Below are positions 44,418 to 52,786 of a DNA stretch of 61,134 bases, piece after piece (the first letter of the stretch is position 1; each line of letters begins with the position of its first letter). Position numbers and translations under genes: made by a program. A model generated the notes under the pieces. The model ran no database searches, was not told where the DNA came from, and saw only the letters and a program-made list of their open reading frames with translations. Source of the DNA: Thermodesulfovibrionia bacterium. GTDB lineage: Bacteria > Nitrospirota > Thermodesulfovibrionia > UBA6902. The stretch is taken from NCBI GenBank assembly GCA_947259645.1, contig CAMYND010000027.1, positions 9,328 to 70,461 of the forward strand, written 5' to 3'.

Positions 44418-46211
44418 ATGATGATCAAAAAAACAACAGACAGCATACTCAATATTCTCTCTTCCACAGGGCTTTTGTCTGATGAGCAGCTCAGTGAGGT
44501 CCAGTCAAAGGAAGGCCTCTTTCGCGCACGGCTTTTAAACTCAATGAGTAAAAATTCTCCTGCAGGGATGAAAAGGGAGTCTGACATATCCATTATAGAC
44601 ATCATCGAATCCATGGACCTTAAGGCCAATGGCAATGGAACGCAGATAACAGAAGAACTAATGATGAAGCATATTGCCCGTCATTTTGAGATACCCTTCC
44701 TCAAGATTGATCCCCTGAAACTTGATTCGGATGTGGTAACAAAGATTATTTCCCGGCCATACGCTATCAGGCATCAGCTCGTACCGATCAATGTATCAGG
44801 CAATACGCTGACGATTGCCACATCGAATCCTTTTCAACGTGAAGGCTTAGACAGAATCAGACAGTCCAAGGGATATGACATCAAGCTGGTTGTTTCGCTG
44901 CGCTCGGACATAATGAAAATCATAACGGAATTTTACGGTTTTCAGTTTTCCATAACAGCTGCCCAGGATGAACTGTCTCTGCAGAATGATCTCGGTAACC
45001 TCGAACAGTATGTAAAGCTGAAATCGATACAGGAACTTGCCGCGAATGACGAGCATATCATTAATGCTGTTGAGTATCTCCTTCATTATGCCTATTCCCA
45101 GCGTGCCTCTGATATTCATGTTGAGCCGAAGCGGGAGCACTGCCTTGTACGATTCAGAATTGACGGGGTGCTCCATAATATCCACAAGATGCCGAAGGCG
45201 GTCTTTCCTGCGATAGCGTCAAGAATTAAAACCCTGTCGCGCATGGATATCGCAGAAAAGAGAAGGCCGCAGGACGGCAGGATAAAAACAGTTCAGGACG
45301 GGAAAGAGATAGAGCTCCGTGTGTCAACCCTTCCGGTAGCCTTTGGAGAAAAAATCGTGATGAGGATATTTGATCCGGGCATCCTGATGCAGGGAATCGA
45401 TGATCTGGGATTTACCACCAGGGAACTCGACAGTTTCAGGTCAATGATTTCACAGCCCTACGGGCTCATTCTTGTCACAGGCCCTACTGGAAGCGGAAAG
45501 ACAACAACGCTTTACTCCGCATTGAAGACCCTGTCAACTGCTGATGTAAACCTCACGACAATAGAAGATCCCGTTGAGATGGTCTATGAGGCATTTAATC
45601 AGATAACGATACAGCCGCAGATCGGCATAACATTCGCGAGCTGTCTCAGAACAATCCTGAGACAGGACCCTGACATCATTATGGTTGGAGAAATAAGGGA
45701 CATTGAGACAGCTGAAAATGCGATCCAGGCAGCCCTCACCGGACATCTGGTGCTCTCAACACTGCATACAAATGATGCCGCAAGTACGGTCACCAGGCTC
45801 CTTGACCTCGGTGTTCAGCCTTTTCTGATCAACTCGATACTGACCGGGGTTGTAGCGCAGAGACTCGTAAGAAAAGTGTGCAAACATTGTTCCCAGCTCT
45901 ATGACCTCTCTGAAGAGGAATGCGGCTTGCTCGGCATAAGCCCTGAGGAAGCCGGGAAGGGCGAGGTCGTCATAGGAGCTGGGTGCCCTCAGTGCAGGGG
46001 AACTGGTTATATGGGAAGGACCGGAATTTTTGAGGTTATTGAAGTATCAGACAAGATCAAAAAGGCGGTTGAGTCGCAGGCCACGCCTGACAAAATAAAA
46101 AGCATAGCCATTCACGAAGGGCTTACCACGCTCAGAGAGAGTGCTGTAGACAAGCTGTTAAAGGGGATAACGACGGTTGAGGAAATTGTGAGGGTCACCG
46201 GTATACTCTAG
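44418..46211 (+). CDS. GspE/PilB-family secretion/pilus ATPase
   Basis: This 597-residue cytoplasmic ATPase of type II secretion or type IV pilus assembly has an N-terminal MshEN-like domain, then the hexameric ATPase core. GPTGSGKTTTLYSAL is the Walker A, followed by an Asp box (TIEDPVE), a Walker B-like segment (DPDIIMVGEIRD) and a His box (TGHLVLSTLHTND). A zinc tetracysteine region follows (CKHC, then CPQCRGTGYMGRTGIFE). No other pilus or secretion gene is nearby, so the system served is unknown. Confidence 0.92.
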   Translation: MMIKKTTDSILNILSSTGLLSDEQLSEVQSKEGLFRARLLNSMSKNSPAGMKRESDISIIDIIESMDLKANGNGTQITEELMMKHIARHFEIPFLKIDPLKLDSDVVTKIISRPYAIRHQLVPINVSGNTLTIATSNPFQREGLDRIRQSKGYDIKLVVSLRSDIMKIITEFYGFQFSITAAQDELSLQNDLGNLEQYVKLKSIQELAANDEHIINAVEYLLHYAYSQRASDIHVEPKREHCLVRFRIDGVLHNIHKMPKAVFPAIASRIKTLSRMDIAEKRRPQDGRIKTVQDGKEIELRVSTLPVAFGEKIVMRIFDPGILMQGIDDLGFTTRELDSFRSMISQPYGLILVTGPTGSGKTTTLYSALKTLSTADVNLTTIEDPVEMVYEAFNQITIQPQIGITFASCLRTILRQDPDIIMVGEIRDIETAENAIQAALTGHLVLSTLHTNDAASTVTRLLDLGVQPFLINSILTGVVAQRLVRKVCKHCSQLYDLSEEECGLLGISPEEAGKGEVVIGAGCPQCRGTGYMGRTGIFEVIEVSDKIKKAVESQATPDKIKSIAIHEGLTTLRESAVDKLLKGITTVEEIVRVTGIL

Positions 46212-46249
46212 CGTTATTAATTGATTTAGACTCAAATATATGCTTTTTT

Positions 46250-46356
46250 AACACGGAGGCACAGAGACACAGAGGGTAAAAACAAAAAAGAAAAGATGCT
46301 TTTTTTAAAAAATAGTTCTTTAGCGTTTTTCTCCGTGTCTCTGTGCCTCTGTGTTT
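46250..46356. repeat. Inverted repeat, ACACGGAGGCACAGAGACAC family
   Basis: Second copy of the element at 40264-40368: 25-nt arms at 46250-46274 and 46331-46355 around an AT-rich centre. It lies between the convergent GspE/PilB and 5-FCL genes. Confidence 0.8.
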
Positions 46357-46363
46357 AATAAAT

Positions 46364-46966
46364 CTACTTTTCCTGCTTCAACGTGCATCGTACCACGCGC
46401 TTATCAGTAATAATGATATCCACTTTTATATCATGTGGTTCAGCAGGGATTTCATCTTCGATCTGCTCTTCAAATGCAAGGGCAACTGTCAGGATATGGT
46501 TTTCTGCATTGGCAAGCTGCCTGGATTCGTACCCCAGCAGACGGTCGTAGTAGCCGCCTCCGTATCCAAGACGGTTTCCCTCAATATCAAAACCCGTTCC
46601 GGGAATTATGACAAGGTCAACATCAGCAATTGAGACTTTTCGGTTTTCCCTGATGTCAGGTTCAGGAATGCCCATATACCCGGGGGTCAGTTCTGAGGGG
46701 CTTTTTACTTCATAAAGTTTTAATGCGCTATGCCGTGTGTCTACCACGGGTAAAATCAGTCTCTTTCCCATGGACAGGACATCATTCAGACATGTTCTTG
46801 TGTCTACTTCCGAGCGGAAGGATACGTACATAAGGAGTATGTCTGCTTTCTGAAATTCATCAAGTTCAAATAGCTTTTTTTCAATTGCAGCATTCTTGAG
46901 TGCTTTCTGATCAGGCGGGATCGAATCTCTCCTTTTCAGGAGCTTTTCTCTAAGCCTTTTCTTCAA
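46364..46966 (-). CDS. 5-formyltetrahydrofolate cyclo-ligase family protein
   Basis: This 200-residue protein resembles 5-FCL (YgfA), which converts 5-formyl-THF to methenyl-THF using ATP and returns stray folate to the C1 pool. The basic N-terminus, VIIPGTGFDIEGNRLGYGGGYYDRLL, and the late VDIIITDKRVVR are typical. Its start overlaps the end of cooC2 by 17 bp. Confidence 0.92.
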   Translation of the reverse strand: MKKRLREKLLKRRDSIPPDQKALKNAAIEKKLFELDEFQKADILLMYVSFRSEVDTRTCLNDVLSMGKRLILPVVDTRHSALKLYEVKSPSELTPGYMGIPEPDIRENRKVSIADVDLVIIPGTGFDIEGNRLGYGGGYYDRLLGYESRQLANAENHILTVALAFEEQIEDEIPAEPHDIKVDIIITDKRVVRCTLKQEK

Positions 46967-47735
46967 TGAGCCTCTCGAGGTTCTTCTTTATTTCCCTGGC
47001 TTCATCAACGGTCTGTTCTGATGATTTATAGGAAGGAACACCCTGGATATCGGACTCCATGATATTGTCGCTGAAACTGATTTTACCCAGAAACTCTATA
47101 TCACTCAATTTTCCGGTGATAAACTCAACGTCCTCTGCTTTTCTCACTTTGTTTGCAACGAGAAATACCCTCTTGATTCCAAGCTCTCCAGCAAGACGTT
47201 TCACAGCCTCTGCGGTCTGAATGCTTCTCTGTCCCGGTTCCACGACAACGATAAATGCATCAACACCTTCCGCTGTTCCCCTGGTAAGGTGCTCTATTCC
47301 AGCCTCCATGTCTACAATGACCACTTCGCCCCTGTCAATAATGAGGTGCTTCAAAAGGCGGCGCAGAAGGGCGTGTTCGGGGCAGTAACAGCCGGATGAG
47401 GCGAATTTTGACTTGCCCATGATAAGAAGCGTAGTATTGTCAAAGTGGTGTCCAAACCCTTCCGGGATATCATCTACCTTGGGATTGATTTTAAATATTC
47501 CGCCGCTTGCACCGGGCTTTGCCCCGGTTCTTTCCTCTACGAGGTCGCTTAGTTCAGCGATCGGTTTCAGCTTTTCAATGTCACTTTTTTCTATGCCAAG
47601 AGCAGCAGCAAGGTTTGCATCAGGGTCCGCGTCCACTGCAATGACTTTTTTCCCCTCTGATGAGTATAAATGGCACAGAAGAGCGGAAACCGTTGTTTTT
47701 CCCACTCCGCCCTTACCGGTAATAGCGATTTTCAT
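46950..47735 (-). CDS. cooC2: Second CooC-type nickel-insertion ATPase
   Basis: This 261-residue SIMIBI ATPase has GKGGVGKT at 7-14, a Walker B-like DMEAGIEHL, and the CxC metal motif C116-Y-C118 (SSGCYCPEHA). It is clearly different in sequence from CooC at 12386-13153. One may serve CooS and the other AcsB or a further CODH elsewhere. It lies between aroE and 5-FCL rather than in the acs cluster. Confidence 0.92.
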   Translation of the reverse strand: MKIAITGKGGVGKTTVSALLCHLYSSEGKKVIAVDADPDANLAAALGIEKSDIEKLKPIAELSDLVEERTGAKPGASGGIFKINPKVDDIPEGFGHHFDNTTLLIMGKSKFASSGCYCPEHALLRRLLKHLIIDRGEVVIVDMEAGIEHLTRGTAEGVDAFIVVVEPGQRSIQTAEAVKRLAGELGIKRVFLVANKVRKAEDVEFITGKLSDIEFLGKISFSDNIMESDIQGVPSYKSSEQTVDEAREIKKNLERLIEEKA

Positions 47736-47890
47736 ATGATGTCCTTTATAAGAGAATTATTGGTTTGTCCAGCTAGCAAATATTACCACTAATGAACGTA
47801 ATTGTCAAAATAAACCAATGTAACTAACTGAAATAATGTGCTAATTACAGCTCATATCGATCTTCAAGGTCGATATAAGGGGAGAAGCCT

Positions 47891-48715
47891 TTACTTGATA
47901 TTTGAAAGGAGAATACTACGCATAAGGTCAACGGGCGGCTTAACCCCGGTCCAGAGTTCAAAGGCGAGAACGCCCTGCCACAACAACATGCCTGCGCCAT
48001 TCAGTGTCCTTGCCCCTTTTTGCTCTGCCTCCTGAAGAATGCGGGTCTGTTTGTATACGAGGTCGCAGACGACCATATCTGGACGGATATGTCCCGGATT
48101 TACCGGACTGGGGTCATCGGCTTTCATGCCGAGAGGGGTTGCGTTGATAAGGATATCAGCATCCTCCAGTTCGTCTGCGCTTTGAAGAATGGATATGTTG
48201 CCACGAATCTCTTTTAAATCATTCGCCAGGTTTGCAGACCTTTTTTTATCGATATCATAGAGGGACAGTGTTGATGCCTTTTCGCTGAGGTAATAACTCA
48301 CTGCCCTGCATGCCCCGCCTGTTCCAATGATCACAACACGTTTGCCCTCCGGGGAAATGCCTTCCTCAGAGAGTGAACTCATGAATCCTCTGCCGTCTGT
48401 GTTGTACCCTGTCAGGACACCCCCGTCATTTACTACGGTGTTAACAGCGCCAATAAATGAGGCTTCTTCGTTCACCTTATCAAGCAGGGGAATGACATTC
48501 TCTTTGTGAGGCACCGTAATGTTGACACCGAGAAGGTTCAGGCTCCTGACTGATCTGACAGCGTCGCTGAGGTTCTCCGGTTTCACTTTAAAGGGGATAT
48601 AGATATTGTTCAGCCCCAGAGAATTGAAGGCTGCATTATGCATTAACGGTGAAAGGGTATGTTCAATAGGAAATCCGAATATCCCTGTTATTTTAGTCTT
48701 CCCGTTTACAGTCAT
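47891..48715 (-). CDS. aroE: Shikimate dehydrogenase
   Basis: This 274-residue NADP enzyme reduces 3-dehydroshikimate. The N-terminal substrate region (FPIEHTLSPLMHNAAF), VNITVPHKE with the catalytic Lys, GYNTDGRGF with the catalytic Asp, and GTGGACRAV as dinucleotide loop are present. It overlaps the radical SAM gene upstream by 23 bp. Confidence 0.96.
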   Translation of the reverse strand: MTVNGKTKITGIFGFPIEHTLSPLMHNAAFNSLGLNNIYIPFKVKPENLSDAVRSVRSLNLLGVNITVPHKENVIPLLDKVNEEASFIGAVNTVVNDGGVLTGYNTDGRGFMSSLSEEGISPEGKRVVIIGTGGACRAVSYYLSEKASTLSLYDIDKKRSANLANDLKEIRGNISILQSADELEDADILINATPLGMKADDPSPVNPGHIRPDMVVCDLVYKQTRILQEAEQKGARTLNGAGMLLWQGVLAFELWTGVKPPVDLMRSILLSNIK

Positions 48716-49985
48716 CCATGATCCCCCTTAAGAGGCCAGCCGGTGTCGGTTCTATGGCCTTTACATTCATGCCGAGCGTTTCTTCCAAATCGTTGAGCGT
48801 AACATTGTCCAGAAACAGATCTACTCCGCTTCTGAGCATAACATTAGGAATAAGCAAACAATCAGCCCTGGTTTTACCCATGACTGTCCTCAGTATGTCC
48901 TTCCCCGTGAGAAGACCTGCAACAGTCACTGACGGGCCGAAGAATTTATTATCAACTTTTAAGACATCAAGTTCCAGACCCTCTACCGCGTTTAACTTTA
49001 CTGCAAATTCCTGAAGAAAGGGCATGAATGAGGCACCTGTCACAACAGCCACTTTAGCCGGGGATATTTTTTTGGGGAACTTTATCTTCTTTGCGTCATG
49101 GAGAAATACCGGGACCATGCCTACGCCATTTTCAATCTGTGAAAGATCCCCATAATCTTTCAGGGGCGGCAGCGGGAGATCAGCTTTCAAATAAAGCTCA
49201 TCCGCCACATATACCAGCGGATCTCCGTGACGCTTTTTGAGTCTGCGCCTGAATTTTTTTATTGTCTCAATGGTTTTTAAGGCCACCTCTTTGCTTACCG
49301 GCTTGACACCTCCCTTTTTATATCTTGTCAGGCCCACCGGCACTACTGCTATTGAGGCGATGTAAGGGTAAAACCTCTGCAGGTCCTGTATGGTGCTGGA
49401 AAGCTCCTCACCATCGTTGAATCCCGGACAGAGAACTATCTGAACATGCATCCGTATTTTATGTGAGGTCAGTTCCTGCAGCTCCTGGAGGATGTCTTTT
49501 GACTTGGCATTGCCAAGCAATTTATTTCGTATTTCATTGTTTGTCGAATGGACAGAGACATAGAGCGGGCTCAGTCTTTGCTCTATAATCCGCTTTTTTT
49601 CTTTTGCCGAAAGATTGGTAAGGGTGATGTAATTGCCAAAGAGAAATGACATCCGGTAATCATCATCTTTCAGATACAGGGGTTTCCTCAATCCTTTGGG
49701 AAGCTGTGTGACAAAACAGAAAATGCACTTGTTCCTGCATGTTTTGGTGCGGAAGGACTTGAGTTCAAACCCGAGGGGAGAATGATCCGGATTTTTAAAT
49801 TTAAAGATCTGCTTCTTGTCCTCACGCTGCACCTCGAGCTTAACCGAACCGTCAGTGGTCTGAAACATATAGTCAATGACGTCATCAACCGGGGTGTTGT
49901 TTATGCTGAGCAGTATGTCACCCTTTTTAAGTCCTATTTTGTGTGCTATCGTTCCTTCGGAAATGTGATTTATTATGGCGCTCAT
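48693..49985 (-). CDS. PDZ-radical SAM-DUF512 protein
   Basis: This 430-residue protein has three parts: a PDZ-like N-terminus (about 1-65), a radical SAM-type cluster (C83-x3-C87-x2-C90 in KTCRNKCIFCF) with its barrel, and a C-terminal DUF512 domain (about 240-400). It belongs to a conserved radical SAM family without a settled function. It is coupled to aroE by a 23-bp overlap and lies downstream of pgsA. Confidence 0.9.
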   Translation of the reverse strand: MSAIINHISEGTIAHKIGLKKGDILLSINNTPVDDVIDYMFQTTDGSVKLEVQREDKKQIFKFKNPDHSPLGFELKSFRTKTCRNKCIFCFVTQLPKGLRKPLYLKDDDYRMSFLFGNYITLTNLSAKEKKRIIEQRLSPLYVSVHSTNNEIRNKLLGNAKSKDILQELQELTSHKIRMHVQIVLCPGFNDGEELSSTIQDLQRFYPYIASIAVVPVGLTRYKKGGVKPVSKEVALKTIETIKKFRRRLKKRHGDPLVYVADELYLKADLPLPPLKDYGDLSQIENGVGMVPVFLHDAKKIKFPKKISPAKVAVVTGASFMPFLQEFAVKLNAVEGLELDVLKVDNKFFGPSVTVAGLLTGKDILRTVMGKTRADCLLIPNVMLRSGVDLFLDNVTLNDLEETLGMNVKAIEPTPAGLLRGIMDDCKRED

Positions 49986-50031
49986 ATATGTATCCAGATC
50001 TATGTAAAAATGACGAATATCCTTCTCATGA

Positions 50032-50577
50032 TTATTTGGCGGTGTCTGAAGTGGAAACTTTCAGGCCTGTATAGACATAGTCAATGCCCGCTCCGGTTGT
50101 CAGAAGAGCAACTGCTATGAATATAATGTTGGGTACCTGCATTCCGCCCTTCAGGTTCAGTAAAAGCAGCACCAGTCCTATCAGAATAAACTGACATGCG
50201 CTGGAAACCTTGCCTATGAAGCTGGGCTCTATTACCAGCTTGTTTGTTACGAAATAAATAATAAAACAACCGGTCACCACAATAATGTCTTTACTGATAA
50301 CAACGATGGTGAGCCATTTCGGGATTAACTCATAATTGCTCATAAGGATAAAGGACGTGATGATAAAAAACTTGTCAGCAACGGGATCAAGTATGGTGCC
50401 AAAATATGTTACCTGGTTCTTTATTCTTGCTATGAGACCATCAAGAAAATCAGTGATAGAAGCAACAATAAAGATCAGCAGCGCGTACTGGTATTCATGA
50501 TAAATAACGGTGACCGCAAAAAGAGGCAACAAAAGTATTCTGGTAAGCGTCAGTAAATTAGGGATATTTCCTACCAT
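50032..50577 (-). CDS. pgsA: CDP-diacylglycerol-glycerol-3-phosphate 3-phosphatidyltransferase
   Basis: The start is taken as ATG 50577 (MVGNIPNLLT, GGAGTAG upstream), giving 181 residues. The membrane enzyme makes phosphatidylglycerol phosphate. The CDP-alcohol phosphotransferase signature D-x2-D-G-x2-A-R-x8-G-x3-D-x3-D is exact, from DFLDGLIAR to DPVAD. About five to six hydrophobic helices are visible. Confidence 0.95.
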   Translation of the reverse strand: MVGNIPNLLTLTRILLLPLFAVTVIYHEYQYALLIFIVASITDFLDGLIARIKNQVTYFGTILDPVADKFFIITSFILMSNYELIPKWLTIVVISKDIIVVTGCFIIYFVTNKLVIEPSFIGKVSSACQFILIGLVLLLLNLKGGMQVPNIIFIAVALLTTGAGIDYVYTGLKVSTSDTAK

Positions 50578-50652
50578 AAAATGGCTACTCCAAAAAAGAA
50601 CCAATGCAGATATCAGAAGAATAAATGTTCAGACTTGTTTAGATTAATTAAT

Positions 50653-50690
50653 CCGGCCTCCCCTGTCAATGAAAAAACAGGGTCGGCCGG
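50653..50690 (-). terminator. Long GC hairpin downstream of fhs
   Basis: CCGGCC/GGCCGG and CCCTGT/ACAGGG helices stack around a symmetrical TC/TC mismatch with a 10-nt loop, 18 bp after the fhs stop. The T-run lies in the loop, not after the stem on the minus strand. It may therefore be an mRNA 3'-end stabiliser or weak terminator before pgsA. Confidence 0.55.
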
Positions 50691-50708
50691 GTTTTGTGAA
50701 TCATGAGT

Positions 50709-52484
50709 TTAGAATACGCCCTGGACTTTTCCTGTATCAGTATCAACATCAATTCTTCTGAATGCGGGATTGGATCCTGTTCCAGGCATAAGGCTGATAG
50801 CACCGGCAACCGGAACGATAAATTGGGCCCCGCCGTAGGTGAGAACTTCCCTGATCTTGAGTTTCCAACCTGTGGGAACCCCCTTGAGTGCCGGGTTATC
50901 AGAGAGAGAGAGGTGAGTTTTGACCATGCAGAGGCCAAGCTTTGAAAGCTCGGGGTCCTTTTGAATCCTGGTGAGTGCGGTATTTGCTTCTGTTGAATAT
51001 TCAACACCATCCGCACCATATACTTCTTTGGCAATCAGTTCAATACGGTCTTTAACAGGCTGATCAAGTTCATAGAGAAACTTGAATTCAGATTTTTCTT
51101 CACAGGCTTCAACAACCGCTTCAGCAAACTCGATCGCTCCGTCGCCGCCTTTTTCCCAGTGCCGTGAAAGAGCAACCTTTGCACCGGCCGCTTCAGCAAG
51201 TTCGCGTACCTTTGCGATCTCCGCGTCTGTGTCAGTATAGAACGCATTAATGCAGACAACAGGGCTTATGCCCGCCTTTCTGACATTCTTTATATGATGG
51301 AGGAGGTTTGCACACCCTTTTTCTACCCACTCAACATTTTCTGAGCCGTACTCTTCCGGCATCGGTTTTCCCGGTACAGGTACAGGCGCACCACCATGGC
51401 ATTTAAGGGCCCTGATTGTTGCGACCACAACAGCAGCATCCGGAACAAGCTTGCTGAAGCGGCACTTGAGGTTCCAGAACTTTTCAAACCCGATGTCCGC
51501 TCCAAATCCGGATTCCGTAACATGATAATCTGCAAGCTTCAGTCCAATCTGGTCAGCAATAATTGAGCTCTGACCAATGGCTATATTGGCAAACGGACCG
51601 GCATGAACGATGACCGGCTGTCCTTCAAGTGTCTGCATGAGGCTCGGGTTCATTGCATCGACCATCCATGCGGTCATAGCACCTGCCACCTGGAGGTCTT
51701 CAGTAGTAATTGCTTTGCCTCTTTTGCTGTAGGCAACAACGATCTTGCCCATGCGGGCACGCATATCCTTAAGAGATGTGGCAACAGAAAGAATCGCCAT
51801 TACCTCTGAGGATACAGCGATCCCGAACTTTGATTTCATCATGAAGCCGTCTTTGTTGCCGTTGACCCCGTCAATACCGATTACGATATTTCTCAAGGCC
51901 TGAACGCAGAAATCCATTATCCATCCCATCTCGACCTTGGTCGGGTCGATGTCCAGCCGCTCCATATTACTCAATCGCATGAGCTGTTCATCAGTATAAT
52001 TGCGCTCATGCTGCATTCTTGAGGTAAGGGCGACCATGGCAAGGTTGTGGGCATTCATGATGGCATTTATATCACCGGTGAAACCGAGAGAGAAGGGCGT
52101 TAAAGGAATGCACTGTGCAAGTCCTCCGCCTGCGGCAGACCCTTTTATGTTCATGGTTGGTCCGCCTGAAGGCTGCCTGATGGCTGCACTTACATTTTTA
52201 TTGATTTTACCCAGGCCCTGCACAAGGCCCATAGAAGACGTTGATTTCCCTTCGCCAAGGGGAGTTGGCGTAATAGCGGTAACATCAATGTACTTCCCGT
52301 TCGGTTTATCTTTTAATCTGTCAAGGACAGCCCTGTAATCAATTTTGCCGATGTAATGGCCCTGGGGCAGGAGCTCGTCCTTTGTTAATCCCAGGCGCTC
52401 TCCAATATCGTAAATTGTTGCCATGGACTTTTCTGCATCTTCCGCGATTTCCCAATCCTTGTGTTTCGTTGGATCAAGTGGCAT
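50709..52484 (-). CDS. fhs: Formate-tetrahydrofolate ligase
   Basis: This 591-residue enzyme joins formate to THF with ATP, the first folate step of the Wood-Ljungdahl pathway. The P-loop-like [32 protein letters not shown], and [14 protein letters not shown] are hallmark blocks. It is slightly longer than the 556-residue Moorella enzyme. It leads a run of genes (pgsA, radical SAM, aroE, cooC2, 5-FCL) on the minus strand and is divergent from the P-type ATPase gene. Confidence 0.97.
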   Translation of the reverse strand: MPLDPTKHKDWEIAEDAEKSMATIYDIGERLGLTKDELLPQGHYIGKIDYRAVLDRLKDKPNGKYIDVTAITPTPLGEGKSTSSMGLVQGLGKINKNVSAAIRQPSGGPTMNIKGSAAGGGLAQCIPLTPFSLGFTGDINAIMNAHNLAMVALTSRMQHERNYTDEQLMRLSNMERLDIDPTKVEMGWIMDFCVQALRNIVIGIDGVNGNKDGFMMKSKFGIAVSSEVMAILSVATSLKDMRARMGKIVVAYSKRGKAITTEDLQVAGAMTAWMVDAMNPSLMQTLEGQPVIVHAGPFANIAIGQSSIIADQIGLKLADYHVTESGFGADIGFEKFWNLKCRFSKLVPDAAVVVATIRALKCHGGAPVPVPGKPMPEEYGSENVEWVEKGCANLLHHIKNVRKAGISPVVCINAFYTDTDAEIAKVRELAEAAGAKVALSRHWEKGGDGAIEFAEAVVEACEEKSEFKFLYELDQPVKDRIELIAKEVYGADGVEYSTEANTALTRIQKDPELSKLGLCMVKTHLSLSDNPALKGVPTGWKLKIREVLTYGGAQFIVPVAGAISLMPGTGSNPAFRRIDVDTDTGKVQGVF

Positions 52485-52786
52485 GTGATACCTCCCTTTT
52501 CAATATTATCGTTAATAATTAAGTGGTTGCCTGCTGATAGTGTGCGGCCAAAAAATACCCTGACTGGTACAAAATAATTTAAAAATGTATCATAGCCGGG
52601 ACTATACTGTCAATTACTATATGTCAATACATTTATAAAAACCGCTAATTGTATTAAAATTATCGATCCGGTTTTAAGTCTTTCCGGTATCAACCATATA
52701 AATAAATAGGAAACTCCTTCGTTGCTTGCAAAGCAGAACCCGCTCTTTAGGAGGGCCCGTAACCTGAGCAAAAAGAGAGATAGATA
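52485..52786. other. 302-bp divergent gap between fhs and the P-type ATPase
   Basis: The gap is AT-rich and holds no gene. Toward fhs, TTGACA (52622-52627) and TATAGT (52601-52606) are 15 bp apart, a short but possible promoter. Near the ATPase, a GC-richer leader of about 80 nt is present; I could not match it to a known riboswitch. Confidence 0.4.

Noticed and set aside
40264-46356. ACACGGAGGCACAGAGACAC repeats as CRISPR repeats
   Set aside because: Only two copies, 6 kb apart, each a self-complementary pair of arms with an AT-rich centre. There are no regular spacers and no cas genes.
52700-52786. Manganese (yybP-ykoY) riboswitch before the P-type ATPase
   Set aside because: A few bases recall it, but the conserved loop sequences and stems could not be matched.
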